Of a DNA stretch of 64,000 nt, positions 26,037 to 35,037 are shown piece by piece. The position numbers and the translations under genes were made by a program. The notes beneath the pieces were generated by a model. The model made no database searches and had not been told where the DNA came from. It saw only the letters and a list, made by a program, of their open reading frames with translations. Numbering within the stretch: the stretch's first letter is position 1; every line of letters starts with the position of its first letter. Origin of the DNA: Flavipsychrobacter stenotrophus. GTDB lineage: Bacteria; Bacteroidota; Bacteroidia; Chitinophagales; Chitinophagaceae. Location: NCBI RefSeq assembly GCF_002954265.1, contig NZ_PPSL01000006.1, positions 1 through 64,000 of the forward strand. The letters run 5' to 3'.

Positions 26037-29000
26037 TTACTCGAACTTTAATTCCAAACCTAAACCTCTCAACTCATTCACCAATACATTGAATGATTCC
26101 GGTATACCTGCCTTAGGTATATTGTCACCCTTCACAATTGCTTCGTAAGTTTTCGCACGACCAACAATATCATCCGATTTCAGTGTAAGCAACTCCTGCA
26201 GGATGCTGGATGCACCATATGCCTCAAGAGCCCAAACCTCCATTTCACCGAAACGCTGTCCACCGAACTGCGCCTTACCACCCAATGGCTGCTGTGTGAT
26301 CAAGCTGTACGGTCCGATAGAACGGGCGTGCATCTTGTCATCAACCATGTGATGCAGTTTAATGATATAGATGATACCTACGGTAGCCTTCTGGTGGAAA
26401 CGCTCACCTGTTTCACCATCGAACAAGTATGTATGACCAAAGTCAGGTAAACCCGCCTGATTAACCAGATTTTCGATCTCACTTACGGAAGCACCATCGA
26501 ATATCGGGGTAGCAAACTTGATACCCAGCTTTTCACCGGCCCATCCTAAGATCGTTTCATAGATCTGACCCAAGTTCATACGAGAAGGTACACCCAGTGG
26601 ATTCAGAACAACGTCAACCGGAGTTCCGTCTTCCAGGAATGGCATATCTTCCTCACGAACGATACGAGCCACAATACCCTTGTTACCGTGACGACCCGCC
26701 ATTTTATCACCCACCTTCAGCTTACGCTTGCTGGCAAGATATACCTTAGCTAGTTTCAACACACCTGCAGGCAACTCATCACCAATGCTCAGGTTGAATT
26801 TTTCACGCTTGTAACGGCCTATTTCTTCGTTGTACTTGATGTTGTAGTTGTGCAGCAACTGGTTGATCAAACCATCTACTTCAGCATCTCCAGACCAACC
26901 CAGCGGATTTACATTCGCATAGTCAAGTGAACCTAAAGTTTTGGTGTTGAACTTACCACCCTTGCTCAATACTGTTTCACCAAAGTTGTTGGTAACACCC
27001 TGAGAATTCTTGTCTTTCAACAGGATCATCAGTTTCTCCAACAGGAAGTTCTTCAGCTCTTCTTTATTCTTTTCGTGAGTTTTGTCGATCTTTTCGATAG
27101 ACGCCTTTTCACGAACCTTAGAGTTCTTATCTTTCTTAGCACGCTGGAACAACTGCTTGCTCACAACGATACCTTCTGTACCACTTGGTGCTTTCAGAGA
27201 CGCATCTTTAGCATCACCTGCCTTGTCACCGAAGATAGCGCGCAAAAGCTTTTCTTCAGGAGTCGGGTCAGTTTCGCCCTTAGGAGTAATCTTACCGATA
27301 AGGATATCGCCTTCCTTAACATGGGCACCTATACGGATGATACCATGCTCATCAAGATCCTTAGTAGCTTCTTCAGATACGTTTGGTATATCTGGTGTCA
27401 ACTCTTCTTCACCCAACTTAGTATCACGAACTTCAAGTTCGTACTCGTCGATATGTACTGAAGTGAACCAGTCATCCCTAACCACCTTTTCATTGATCAC
27501 GATCGCATCCTCAAAGTTGTAACCCTTCCAAGGCATGAATGCCACCTTCAGGTTACGACCCAGTGCCAGCTCACCATCCTGTGTTGCATAACCTTCAGTA
27601 AGGAAGTCGCCCTTCTTTACCTTCTGGCCCTTGCGTACTGCCGGACGAAGTGTGATACTTGTACTTTGGTTGGTCTTCTTATATTTTGTAAGTGTATATA
27701 CCTTCAGGTCATCTTCGAAAGAAACAAGGCGCTCTTTCTCACCACGATCGTAACGAACGTATATGTTCACTGCATCTACATACTCAACAACACCATCACC
27801 TTCAGCATGTATCTGGATACGTGCATCGCGTGCAGCCTTTGCCTCAAGACCAGTACCTACGATAGGTACCTGCGGCCTGATCAACGGAACTGCCTGACGT
27901 TGCATGTTCGAACCCATCAATGCACGGTTGGCATCATCATGCTCAAGGAACGGAATCAGGGAAGCACTCAAACCAACGATCTGGTTTGGCGCCACGTCCA
28001 TGTACTCCACTTCCTGTGGCTCAAGGATAGGGAAGTCACCTGTCTGACGAGATTTGATCTTGTCTTCTGTGAAGTTACCCTTATCATCCATAGGTACGTT
28101 GGCCTGGGCGATCTTAGCAAGATCTTCCTCTTCAGCACTCAGGTACTTATAGCTCTTCAGGTCTACCCTGCCTTCTTTTACTTTACGGTAAGGTGTTTCA
28201 ATGAAACCCATCGGGTTGATCTGCGCATGTACACAAAGTGTAGAGATCAAACCAATGTTCGGACCTTCCGGTGTTTCGATGGTACACAAACGGCCGTAGT
28301 GGCTATAGTGTACGTCACGAACTTCAAAGCCTGCACGCTCTCTACTCAAACCGCCGGGTCCGAGCGCCGAGATACGACGCTTGTGCGTGATCTCTGACAA
28401 CGGATTGGTCTGATCGAGGAACTGTGATAGCTGCGATGTACCGAAGAATGAATTGATAACTGATGATAAAGTACGTGCGTTGATCAGATCTATCGGCGTA
28501 AATACTTCATTGTCACGAACGTTCATACGCTCGCGGATAGTACGCGCCATACGTGCCAGACCTACACCAAACTGAGCGAATAACTGCTCACCTACTGTAC
28601 GTACACGACGATTGCTCAAGTGGTCAATATCATCTATTTCTGCCTTACCATTGGTGAGACGTACAAGGTACTTGATGATAGATATGATATCTTCCTTGCT
28701 CAATACTTTCGTATTCAGGTTGATATCGATACCCAGTTTACGGTTGATCTTGTAACGGCCTACTTCACCCAGATCATAACGCTTATCACTGAAGAACAAT
28801 TTTTCAATGATACCACGTGCTGTTTCGTCATCCGGAGCGTCAGAGCCACGGAGCTGGCGGTAGATATGCTGAACAGCTTCCAACTCAGAGTTAGAAGTAT
28901 CCTTATTCAATGTATTATATATGATAGAGTAATCACCGCTTACTTCTTCCTTCTGCAGGAACACGGTCTTGATACCCATTTCAATGATCATATTGGCATT

Positions 29001-29849
29001 GTCCTCATCAAGTACGCTGTCGCGGTCAAGCACCACTTCATTACGCTCAATGGTAACAACTTCACCGGTGTCCTCATCTACGAAGTCTTCAGTCCAGCTG
29101 CGGAGTACGCGTGCTGCAAGACGACGGTTAAGATTCGCATCCAATGTTTTTCTGTCACCCTTCACCTCATCAGCCATGCCGAAAAGTTCCAGGATGTCCT
29201 TATCTGTTTCGTAACCGATAGCACGCAACAAAGTAGTTACAGGGAACTTCTTCTTACGATCGATGTAAGCGTACATCACATTGTTGATGTCTGTAGCAAA
29301 CTCCATCCATGCACCCTTGAACGGGATAACACGTGCACTATAGATCTTGGTACCGTTAGGGTGAACGCTCTGACCGAAGAATACGCCCGGAGAACGATGC
29401 AACTGTGATACTACAACACGCTCAGCACCATTGATAACGAAAGTACCACGTGGGGTCATGTATGGGATATTTCCCAGGAACACATCCTGTACGATAGTTT
29501 CAAAATCCACGTGCTCCTCATCGTTACAGCTCAGCTTCAACTTAGCTTTCAGCGGCACTGAGTAAGTAAGACCACGCTCCATACACTCTTCGATAGTGTA
29601 ACGGGGAGGATCAATGAAATAATCGAGGAATTCCAGCACGAAGATGTTTCGTGTGTCGGTGATAGGAAAATTTTCCTTGAACACCCGGAATAAACCCTCA
29701 TTATCTCTCTTATCAGGCGTTGTTTCAAGCTGGAAGAAGTCTTGAAACGACTGAAGTTGGATGGCCAGCAGGTCGGGAGATGCAGCTACGTCATGTAGCT
29801 TTGCAAAATTGTGCCTTCCGGCTGCGGTCTTTTTTTGCGGTATAGCCAT
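26037..29849 (-). CDS. rpoB: DNA-directed RNA polymerase subunit beta
   Basis: 1270 residues. The rifampicin-binding region is intact ([20 protein letters not shown] and [21 protein letters not shown]), followed by [20 protein letters not shown] and the conserved [12 protein letters not shown]. The C-terminal [18 protein letters not shown] is typical. It forms the RNA polymerase catalytic core with RpoC. In most bacteria rplJ-rplL precede rpoB; here the upstream neighbour is a divergent unrelated gene, so the polymerase genes must be transcribed from their own promoter. A candidate promoter and a terminator-like leader hairpin lie in the 650-bp upstream region. Confidence 0.99.
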   Translation of the reverse strand: MAIPQKKTAAGRHNFAKLHDVAASPDLLAIQLQSFQDFFQLETTPDKRDNEGLFRVFKENFPITDTRNIFVLEFLDYFIDPPRYTIEECMERGLTYSVPLKAKLKLSCNDEEHVDFETIVQDVFLGNIPYMTPRGTFVINGAERVVVSQLHRSPGVFFGQSVHPNGTKIYSARVIPFKGAWMEFATDINNVMYAYIDRKKKFPVTTLLRAIGYETDKDILELFGMADEVKGDRKTLDANLNRRLAARVLRSWTEDFVDEDTGEVVTIERNEVVLDRDSVLDEDNANMIIEMGIKTVFLQKEEVSGDYSIIYNTLNKDTSNSELEAVQHIYRQLRGSDAPDDETARGIIEKLFFSDKRYDLGEVGRYKINRKLGIDINLNTKVLSKEDIISIIKYLVRLTNGKAEIDDIDHLSNRRVRTVGEQLFAQFGVGLARMARTIRERMNVRDNEVFTPIDLINARTLSSVINSFFGTSQLSQFLDQTNPLSEITHKRRISALGPGGLSRERAGFEVRDVHYSHYGRLCTIETPEGPNIGLISTLCVHAQINPMGFIETPYRKVKEGRVDLKSYKYLSAEEEDLAKIAQANVPMDDKGNFTEDKIKSRQTGDFPILEPQEVEYMDVAPNQIVGLSASLIPFLEHDDANRALMGSNMQRQAVPLIRPQVPIVGTGLEAKAARDARIQIHAEGDGVVEYVDAVNIYVRYDRGEKERLVSFEDDLKVYTLTKYKKTNQSTSITLRPAVRKGQKVKKGDFLTEGYATQDGELALGRNLKVAFMPWKGYNFEDAIVINEKVVRDDWFTSVHIDEYELEVRDTKLGEEELTPDIPNVSEEATKDLDEHGIIRIGAHVKEGDILIGKITPKGETDPTPEEKLLRAIFGDKAGDAKDASLKAPSGTEGIVVSKQLFQRAKKDKNSKVREKASIEKIDKTHEKNKEELKNFLLEKLMILLKDKNSQGVTNNFGETVLSKGGKFNTKTLGSLDYANVNPLGWSGDAEVDGLINQLLHNYNIKYNEEIGRYKREKFNLSIGDELPAGVLKLAKVYLASKRKLKVGDKMAGRHGNKGIVARIVREEDMPFLEDGTPVDVVLNPLGVPSRMNLGQIYETILGWAGEKLGIKFATPIFDGASVSEIENLVNQAGLPDFGHTYLFDGETGERFHQKATVGIIYIIKLHHMVDDKMHARSIGPYSLITQQPLGGKAQFGGQRFGEMEVWALEAYGASSILQELLTLKSDDIVGRAKTYEAIVKGDNIPKAGIPESFNVLVNELRGLGLELKFE

Positions 29850-29883
29850 AGTATAAATAAAAGTCCTTTTTTACAATAAAAAT

Positions 29884-29915
29884 CCTGTAAGGGCAAGCCA
29901 GGCTTGTCTTACAGG
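29884..29915 (-). promoter_or_regulatory. Terminator-like hairpin in the rpoB leader (possible attenuator)
   Basis: Read on the minus strand, CCTGTAAG pairs with CTTACAGG and the stem continues inward through CAAGCC/GGCTTG with a small bulge. It is followed by ATTTTTATTG, a U-rich tail. It starts about 35 nt upstream of the rpoB ATG, inside the predicted transcript. This makes it a candidate attenuator that could tune rpoBC expression. Confidence 0.55.
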
Positions 29916-29984
29916 CAATATAAAATCAATAAAAAATTATCAAAATTGTTTTGTGCACGTACGTTTCCTAAGAAAAAAGGAAAA

Positions 29985-30016
29985 CAAAGGTAACAAATAC
30001 CGCCTAATTAATCAAA
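29985..30016 (-). promoter_or_regulatory. Candidate rpoB promoter (Bacteroidota sigma type)
   Basis: On the minus strand TTTG (complement of 30013-30016), a 20-nt spacer and TACCTTTG (complement of 29985-29992) match the Bacteroidota -33 TTTG and -7 TAnnTTTG consensus with normal spacing. The transcript start would fall about 130 nt before the rpoB ATG, leaving room for the leader hairpin. Confidence 0.55.
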
Positions 30017-30505
30017 AAATATTCCACAATTTTAAATTGCCCCAAAATATTTGCAAAATACTAACAAAATCAATATCAATTTATTATTTCATCATGTGAA
30101 ATGTGCAGCATATTAGGTAAATATAACATTTTTAATTCAAACAGCCAGACCATCACTTTCAAACATGGTCACGGTTATAACTTTAAACATATATATCAAT
30201 CGATGTCAACGCGCACTATATCAATTGCCAAGACCTTCAGGTCGTGGAGAAAAGTGCAATTATGAGACGGCTTTAGCCGAAATTGCCCAACCACCGAAAA
30301 AAAGAGTTCTTACAGATTTCGGCTAAAGCCTTATGTTTTTTCAATTTATCCACGACCTGAAGGTCGTGGCAACTGGTATAATTTTGAGTCGCGTTCGCTC
30401 CTCTGTCGCCATTGCCAGCCTTTCACCCAACAACCATCCAACCGATATGCTGTGAATCTCTTAATCCCCCACCACAAACCAAACATTTATTATCTTGCAG
30501 GCCTT
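30017..30505. other. AT-rich intergenic region with a nested palindromic element
   Basis: No gene is supported. Apart from the palindromic element at 30217-30380 the sequence is strongly AT-rich and non-repetitive. A TATCTTG motif near 30489-30496 may be the -7 element of the following plus-strand gene. Confidence 0.5.
30217..30380. repeat. Nested inverted-repeat element (four hairpins)
   Basis: The outer arms (30217-30250 and 30347-30380) are inverted copies that centre on GACCTTCAGGTCGTGG, itself a hairpin. The inner arms GGCTTTAGCCGAAAT (30269-30283) and ATTTCGGCTAAAGCC (30316-30330) share the same centre of symmetry. No coding sequence is inside. The element can fold as one large cruciform or four smaller hairpins. 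Confidence 0.7.
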
Positions 30506-30979
30506 ATGATACACGAGAACTCAGAAGCAATAATCAACCTATATCAATCGTGGCTGGATGCCTGGAACAGTCGCAATGCTACCGCCATGGCTAAATTATT
30601 CGCCGAAGATGGCAATCTGATAGGATTTGATGGTAGCCAGCTTATAGGCCGCGACGACCTGCATGTTACTTTAGATAATATATTCTCTCACCACCCTACT
30701 GCTGCATATGTAGCGATAGTAAGAGAAATACGCCACCTGGCAGCAGGCGTGGCGTGGCTAAAGGCAGATGTAGGCATGGTGCCATCAGGCAAGGAAGATA
30801 TTAGTCCTGCACTCAATGCCGTACAGACGCTTATTGCTCTTAAAACAGCCGATAGTTGGCAGATCTCCCTCTTCCAGAACACTCCCGCCGCTTTTCATGG
30901 CCAGCCCGAACTTGGAGAGGCAATGACAGAAGAACTGAGGAAAGTACTGAAAGGCGATAGTGGGGTTAATTTGAATTAA
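30506..30979 (+). CDS. SnoaL/DUF4440-like (NTF2-fold) protein
   Basis: 157 residues from the ATG at 30506. The pattern NLYQSWLDAWNSRNATAMAK followed by LFAEDGNLIGFDGSQLIGRDDL is the typical opening of NTF2-fold SnoaL-like and SgcJ/EcaC proteins, and WQISLFQNTPAAFHG closes the beta sheet. In this fold the cavity can hold an enzyme site or a small ligand; the substrate is not evident. An upstream in-frame ATG at 30452 lies before a TATCTTG motif and is less likely. The gene is divergent from rpoB with a large repeat-filled gap. Confidence 0.82.
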   Translation: MIHENSEAIINLYQSWLDAWNSRNATAMAKLFAEDGNLIGFDGSQLIGRDDLHVTLDNIFSHHPTAAYVAIVREIRHLAAGVAWLKADVGMVPSGKEDISPALNAVQTLIALKTADSWQISLFQNTPAAFHGQPELGEAMTEELRKVLKGDSGVNLN

Positions 30980-31016
30980 ACTTTTTCGTATTTTTATATC
31001 ATCTAAAAAAGAGACA

Positions 31017-31210
31017 ATGGTGTACGGACACGTGAGCATTGACCCTGAAATAATGAGCGCCCCCCCGTTTTAAAAGGATCGAGAGTACCTATACAAAATC
31101 TGTTTGATTACATTGAAGGAGGGAATGATCTGCCTTTTCTCGACGATTTTCCGTCAGTTTGTAAAGAAGCTGCGTTAGCAATTTTGGAAATGGGCAATAG
31201 AATAAATTGA
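31017..31210 (+). pseudogene. Frameshifted DUF433 antitoxin-like gene
   Basis: The frame from the ATG at 31017 reads MVYGHVSIDPEIMSAPPF and stops at TAA. A different frame resumes at 31067 with VLKGSRVPIQNLFDYIEGGN, then DLPFLDDFPSVCKEAALAIL, to a TGA at 31208-31210. Together they match the DUF433 family (VapB-like antitoxins): DPEI-M-SG-P-V-x-KG-(S/T)-R-V-P followed by LDDFPSV. The break falls in a run of seven C (31060-31066); eight or five C would restore the frame. No partner toxin gene is seen downstream. It is either a decayed antitoxin, a slippage-switched gene or a sequence error. Confidence 0.75.
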
Positions 31211-31218
31211 CGTCTATT

Positions 31219-31252
31219 CCAATGAATTTCATATAATTATGAATTTCATTGG
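31219..31252. repeat. Imperfect palindrome downstream of the DUF433 remnant
   Basis: CCAATGAAtTTCATA-taat-TATGAAtTTCATTGG forms a stem of about 15 bp with one mismatch. It could be a weak terminator or an operator; nothing else supports either role. Confidence 0.5.
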
Positions 31253-31287
31253 AAGTTAAGCATTAAATAAAAAATCGTAGTTAATTT

Positions 31288-31338
31288 AATATATACTAAA
31301 AATGCCCTGCAACATGCAGGGCATTTTTAGTATATATT
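31288..31338 (-). terminator. Long perfect terminator hairpin
   Basis: A 24-bp perfect stem with a 3-nt loop (ACA): the left arm starts AATATATACTAAAAATGCCC and the right arm ends in the exact inverse. The T-rich outer part provides the tail. It lies 12 bp beyond the stop of the minus-strand gene at 31350. Confidence 0.85.
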
Positions 31339-31349
31339 CGTGAAAGATA

Positions 31350-31895
31350 TTATCGACCGGCGGCCACACGTGGCGTAACATAGGTCGTTTTACGATTATT
31401 TGTCTTAGATGTTGCCGGAGCATCGCTATAGCTGTAATAGCCATTCTTGTCTCTGGTTATGTGAATGCCGGGTCTTTGTATATAGCATACTACCTTGCCG
31501 GTTGCAGAATCACGAACACATTTATTCATATTCGGATCTTCTTCGTTGATCACCAATGTGGGTACACCAAACTTCATCTTCGCACTTCCCGGAACGGGAC
31601 CAGTGCTGCCATAGTGTTTTACTTCGTTACCATATGGTGCCAGGGTTTCCAGATCAATGGTCTTGTAGCAGGTCACCGACCTGCGATCTGCGGAAATTTT
31701 ACATACTTCCTTTGGCACCAGCCTGCACGCTTCTGCCTCAGTAGCTGAGACCGTAGCCGCAGACGCCGGAATGGAAGATGTTCTATGTTTGGCTGCAGTA
31801 TGCTTTACCGTTTTCTTACAAACGCACTTTTCCTGGGCTTGTACGCTGGTAAACGCCATAGCAGTTATTACAAGCGTCATTAATATATTTTTCAT
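31350..31895 (-). CDS. Exported Cys-containing protein, paralogue of its upstream neighbour
   Basis: 181 residues with a signal peptide (MKNILMTLVITAMAFTSVQAQ). The mature protein carries paired cysteines (CVCKK, ACRLVPKEVCKISADRRSVTCYKT, MNKCVRDSATGKVVCYIQ), which suggests disulphide bonding outside the cytoplasm. The motif C-K-I-S-A-D-x-x-S-V-T-C-Y-K-T is matched by C-S-T-S-A-D-G-K-T-V-T-C-C-K-T in the gene upstream at 31937, so the two arose by duplication. Function unknown. It ends at the perfect hairpin terminator. Confidence 0.75.
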   Translation of the reverse strand: MKNILMTLVITAMAFTSVQAQEKCVCKKTVKHTAAKHRTSSIPASAATVSATEAEACRLVPKEVCKISADRRSVTCYKTIDLETLAPYGNEVKHYGSTGPVPGSAKMKFGVPTLVINEEDPNMNKCVRDSATGKVVCYIQRPGIHITRDKNGYYSYSDAPATSKTNNRKTTYVTPRVAAGR

Positions 31896-31936
31896 GGTTG
31901 TGTATGTTTTAATGTAAATAAGATGATTAGTTGATA

Positions 31937-32272
31937 TTATTTAACTGCCTGTGCGACAGGAGTTTCAGCAGGTGTTGTAACAGGAACTTTCTTTGTCACC
32001 TTGGTTGTCTTTTTATACTGACAGCAGGTGTAAGAGCCACCATGTTCTTTACAAACCTGATACCGGCTCGTCTGTGTGGTTGTCTTATTCATTGTTTCCT
32101 TTTTAGCGACAACAGCTGTACCCTTGTAGGCCGGATTGGCGGTTGTCTTGCAGCAGGTTACAGTCTTACCATCTGCCGATGTTGAACATTTTTCAGTTGC
32201 CTTCTTGGTCTGTGCTTCAACACTGCAATAAGTAAGTGTTGTCATTGCCAGTGCTATCAATATCTTTTTCAT
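31937..32272 (-). CDS. Small exported Cys-containing protein, paralogue of the 31350 gene
   Basis: 111 residues from the ATG at 32272, giving a good signal peptide (MKKILIALAMTTLTYCSVEAQ). An upstream in-frame start at 32356 would place 28 non-signal residues ahead and is rejected. The mature part has STSADGKTVTCCKT and HGGSYTCCQYKKT, Cys pairs shared in pattern with the downstream gene, and a Lys/Thr/Pro-rich tail (KKTTKVTKKVPVTTPAETPV). It is likely periplasmic or surface associated. It is 41 bp from its paralogue and probably co-transcribed. Confidence 0.75.
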   Translation of the reverse strand: MKKILIALAMTTLTYCSVEAQTKKATEKCSTSADGKTVTCCKTTANPAYKGTAVVAKKETMNKTTTQTSRYQVCKEHGGSYTCCQYKKTTKVTKKVPVTTPAETPVAQAVK

Positions 32273-32562
32273 ATCTGTTGTATTTATTGTGATCAATACA
32301 CAACTTGTTGCAAAAACCACGCTACCGGGTGTGGCACACACCGCCTGTAACAGCAAACTGCTGAATTACAATACAAAAAACATGAATAAATTATTTCGCT
32401 AAAGACTTTAGGGGAAGAACGATGTTATTCCGAGGCTTTGTACTGGGTAAGGCTTTCCCCAAGGAATGAGAATGAGTGGTAAGGACTAGAATGATTCACC
32501 TATTTACAAAATAACAAACCTTTTCACAGTTATGCGAAGTCGTAACCATGCTGTGAAGTTTT

Positions 32563-32952
32563 CTAATTTAGTCTGCGCATCATATATATGAATATAAATG
32601 CCACACTAACTATCGTGTTATAGATGCCATTTATCGGGTCTATTTGAGAAAACAGCTTGGTATAGGTATAATATTCAATAGGTAACAAAAAGGCAAAAGC
32701 AAGTAAAATATACCTCCTGTTCTTTATTCTAAGAGTAATTAAAATAGGAAAAAAGAAAATTATCGATAACAAAAAAGCACCGAAGGAAATATATAACACG
32801 TACCATCCTGTATTTCCCATCAGACTGGCGAGCCCGTTCGAATTTGCTATTACCATCGTTTTGTATCTGTTGCATATAGCGATAAATACAAAAAAAATAT
32901 AGTATTTAATCAGAATACAAATGGCAATACTCAACGGCTTATTGTTCGTCAT
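32563..32952 (-). CDS. Small integral membrane protein of unknown function
   Basis: 129 residues with four predicted transmembrane segments (around 8-26, 44-68, 78-92 and 110-126) and very few charged residues apart from loops such as LRIKNRRY. No family is recognised. It follows the DUF1003-like gene after 17 bp on the same strand, so it is probably in the same operon. The upstream partner is also a membrane protein, hinting at a shared membrane-related role that cannot be specified. Confidence 0.7.
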   Translation of the reverse strand: MTNNKPLSIAICILIKYYIFFVFIAICNRYKTMVIANSNGLASLMGNTGWYVLYISFGAFLLSIIFFFPILITLRIKNRRYILLAFAFLLPIEYYTYTKLFSQIDPINGIYNTIVSVAFIFIYMMRRLN

Positions 32953-32969
32953 CTTACATCAATTGAAAA

Positions 32970-33638
32970 TCACCTGGCCTTCAATTGCTCAATCTCTTTC
33001 TGCAGCAAGGCCAGGGTGGCCTGTATAGACAATAGTAGTTCTTTCTCGTTCTTGTTGTTGCCCGTACTCGGCACTATCTCTTCTTCTTCATCTTCCTCAA
33101 ACTCTTCTTGTATCTCATCTACATCTTTCTGTATCTCTTCTATATCTTCACCAAGTTCTTCGATATCCTCTCCAAGTTCCTCAATATCAGTACCTAACTC
33201 ATCTACGTCTTTCTGTATCTCTTCGATATCGCCACTTATTTCTTCCAGGTCTTCTCCCAACTCTTCAATGTCGGTACCCAACTCATCTACATCTTTTTGT
33301 ATCTCTTCAATGTCATCTCCCAGTTCCTCAATGTCCGTACCGAGTTCCTCAATATCTGTTCCCAACTCTTCAATGTCTCCCTGAATGATCTCTATATTCT
33401 GGTTATTCATATTCAGAGACATCTGAATAAATATAGATAAGTAGATCGCCTCTAATGATACAATAGTGGTCAAAACCAGCAACATTCGCTCAAAACTCAC
33501 TATTTCCAGCAAAGGCAATGCAAATGCCACAATGAACATTATGGTATGCGCCGTAACAGATGCAGCCGACCCCACCCACTTGGTGATGTTCTCCGCACCC
33601 TTCTCCATAATGATCCTCTGCCTTTCTCTTATGCTCAT
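32970..33638 (-). CDS. DUF1003-like membrane protein with a long acidic heptad-repeat coil
   Basis: 222 residues. The N-terminal 80 residues resemble DUF1003: two membrane segments, then LTTIVSLEAIYLSIFIQMSL followed by NMNNQN, which is close to the family end (SLEAxxLxxFILMSQNR). After that come about twelve nearly perfect seven-residue repeats of the type DIEELGx (DIEELGTD, DIEEIQKD, DVDELGTD). They form a strongly acidic coiled coil of some 100 residues, and the C-terminal KELLLSIQATLALLQKEI helix closes the protein. The repeat DNA (about 33090-33390) is itself tandemly repetitive in 21-bp units, so length may vary between strains. Confidence 0.8.
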   Translation of the reverse strand: MSIRERQRIIMEKGAENITKWVGSAASVTAHTIMFIVAFALPLLEIVSFERMLLVLTTIVSLEAIYLSIFIQMSLNMNNQNIEIIQGDIEELGTDIEELGTDIEELGDDIEEIQKDVDELGTDIEELGEDLEEISGDIEEIQKDVDELGTDIEELGEDIEELGEDIEEIQKDVDEIQEEFEEDEEEEIVPSTGNNKNEKELLLSIQATLALLQKEIEQLKAR

Positions 33639-33700
33639 TATTCCGGTTTAGGGTGCAAAGTTAATTGAATGTAGGTTTAGTATTGATTAAGTTTGGGTAT

Positions 33701-34942
33701 TTAAGCCCACTTTCCTTTCAACACAACCTTATCCACATTACCATTTCCATAATCATATGGTATATAAGACAAAGACGGAATGGGTTTAGTAATGATGAGG
33801 TTGGCTACTTTGCCCGCCTTTATCGTTCCATAAGTGCCCTCCAGTTCCATTGCCGCAGCACCATTCAGGGTCACAGCATTTATCGTTTCTTCGGGTGTCA
33901 TCTTTAACTGAGTGCAGGATATAGACAACAATAATGGGACATTTCCGGATGGACAAGACCCTGGATTATAATCTGTTGCCAAACATACCGGAAGTCCTGC
34001 ATCAATAATTTTACGGGCTGGCTGATAGTGCATACCCAAAAAGAAAGCAGCACCAGGCAACAAAGTCGGCATTGTTTCACTTGCCATGAGCGAGGCAATT
34101 TCTTCGTCACCCACACATTCCAGGTGATCTACACTGATCGCTTTGTGCTTTACTCCTGCCTGTACCCCACCTGAAAAGTGGAGCTGATTAGCATGTATCT
34201 TTGGCTTCAATCCGTATTTCCAACCGGCTTCCATCAGCCGCTCGCACTCCGGTACGCCAAAGAAACCCTGCTCACAAAACATATCCATGTAGTCGGCCAG
34301 ACCTTCACCGGCTACCCGAGGTAGCATCTTCTCAATGATCAGCTTTATATAACCTTCCTTGTTTTCTTTGTATTCAACCGGGTAAGCATGTGCCGCAAGG
34401 AACGATGCCTTGATGGCAACCGGGCTGTTTTCTTTCAGCTTGCGGATGACCCTCAGCATTTTCAGCTCCCCTTCTTCACACAAACCATAGCCGCTCTTTA
34501 TCTCTATTGCACCGGTACCCTGCCCAATTACATTATGTAATCTTACCAGGCTTTGGTCGTGTAATTCACTTTCACTCATCTCATTGAGCTTGCGGGCCGA
34601 GTTCAGTATACCCCCACCCTGCCGGGCGATCTCTTCATAACTTACACCCTTTAACCTGTTCACAAACTCACCATCGCGGGGAGCAGCAAATACCAGATGG
34701 GTATGCGAATCGCACCAGGTGGGCAGCACCAACCTGCCGGTAGCATCAATAATCTCATCAGCCTGCATTTCAGGCATGGTCGCCATCTCTCCAAAACTAT
34801 GTATCAGTTCGCCTTCCACCAGCAGCCAGGCATTGTCTATAGATGGCAAAACAGCCATATCCTTTCCACTTACCTTCTTCTTATTTTCTGACGATAGCTC
34901 TACCTGACAGAGCTGCTTGATATTAGTTATGAGCAAACACAT
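33701..34942 (-). CDS. hutI: Imidazolonepropionase
   Basis: 413 residues of the amidohydrolase superfamily. The metal-binding HxH is in CDSHTHLVFAAPRDGEFV. This is followed by GVSYEEIARQGGGIL, then HANQLHFSGGVQAGVKHKA, ISVDHLECV and ATDYNPGSCPSGNVPLLL, all diagnostic of HutI. The enzyme opens 4-imidazolone-5-propionate to N-formimino-L-glutamate in histidine degradation. Neither hutH nor hutU is beside it, so the pathway is split in this genome or in another part. It is unlinked to its neighbours. A downstream terminator is visible before the T9SS cargo gene. Confidence 0.96.
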   Translation of the reverse strand: MCLLITNIKQLCQVELSSENKKKVSGKDMAVLPSIDNAWLLVEGELIHSFGEMATMPEMQADEIIDATGRLVLPTWCDSHTHLVFAAPRDGEFVNRLKGVSYEEIARQGGGILNSARKLNEMSESELHDQSLVRLHNVIGQGTGAIEIKSGYGLCEEGELKMLRVIRKLKENSPVAIKASFLAAHAYPVEYKENKEGYIKLIIEKMLPRVAGEGLADYMDMFCEQGFFGVPECERLMEAGWKYGLKPKIHANQLHFSGGVQAGVKHKAISVDHLECVGDEEIASLMASETMPTLLPGAAFFLGMHYQPARKIIDAGLPVCLATDYNPGSCPSGNVPLLLSISCTQLKMTPEETINAVTLNGAAAMELEGTYGTIKAGKVANLIITKPIPSLSYIPYDYGNGNVDKVVLKGKWA

Positions 34943-34976
34943 AGCCCAAAATTAGACAAAATGGGACAGCAATAAA

Positions 34977-35016
34977 AAGAAAGCGTCCCACTCTTTTCAG
35001 AGCAGGACGCTTTCTT
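34977..35016 (-). terminator. Intrinsic terminator of the T9SS cargo gene at 35038
   Basis: AAGAAAGCGTCC (34977-34988) pairs with GGACGCTTTCTT (35005-35016), a 12-bp stem with an inner CTC/GAG extension. It lies 21 bp past the stop codon of the minus-strand gene. Confidence 0.8.
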
Positions 35017-35037
35017 GAAATTGCTAAAAATACTTCA

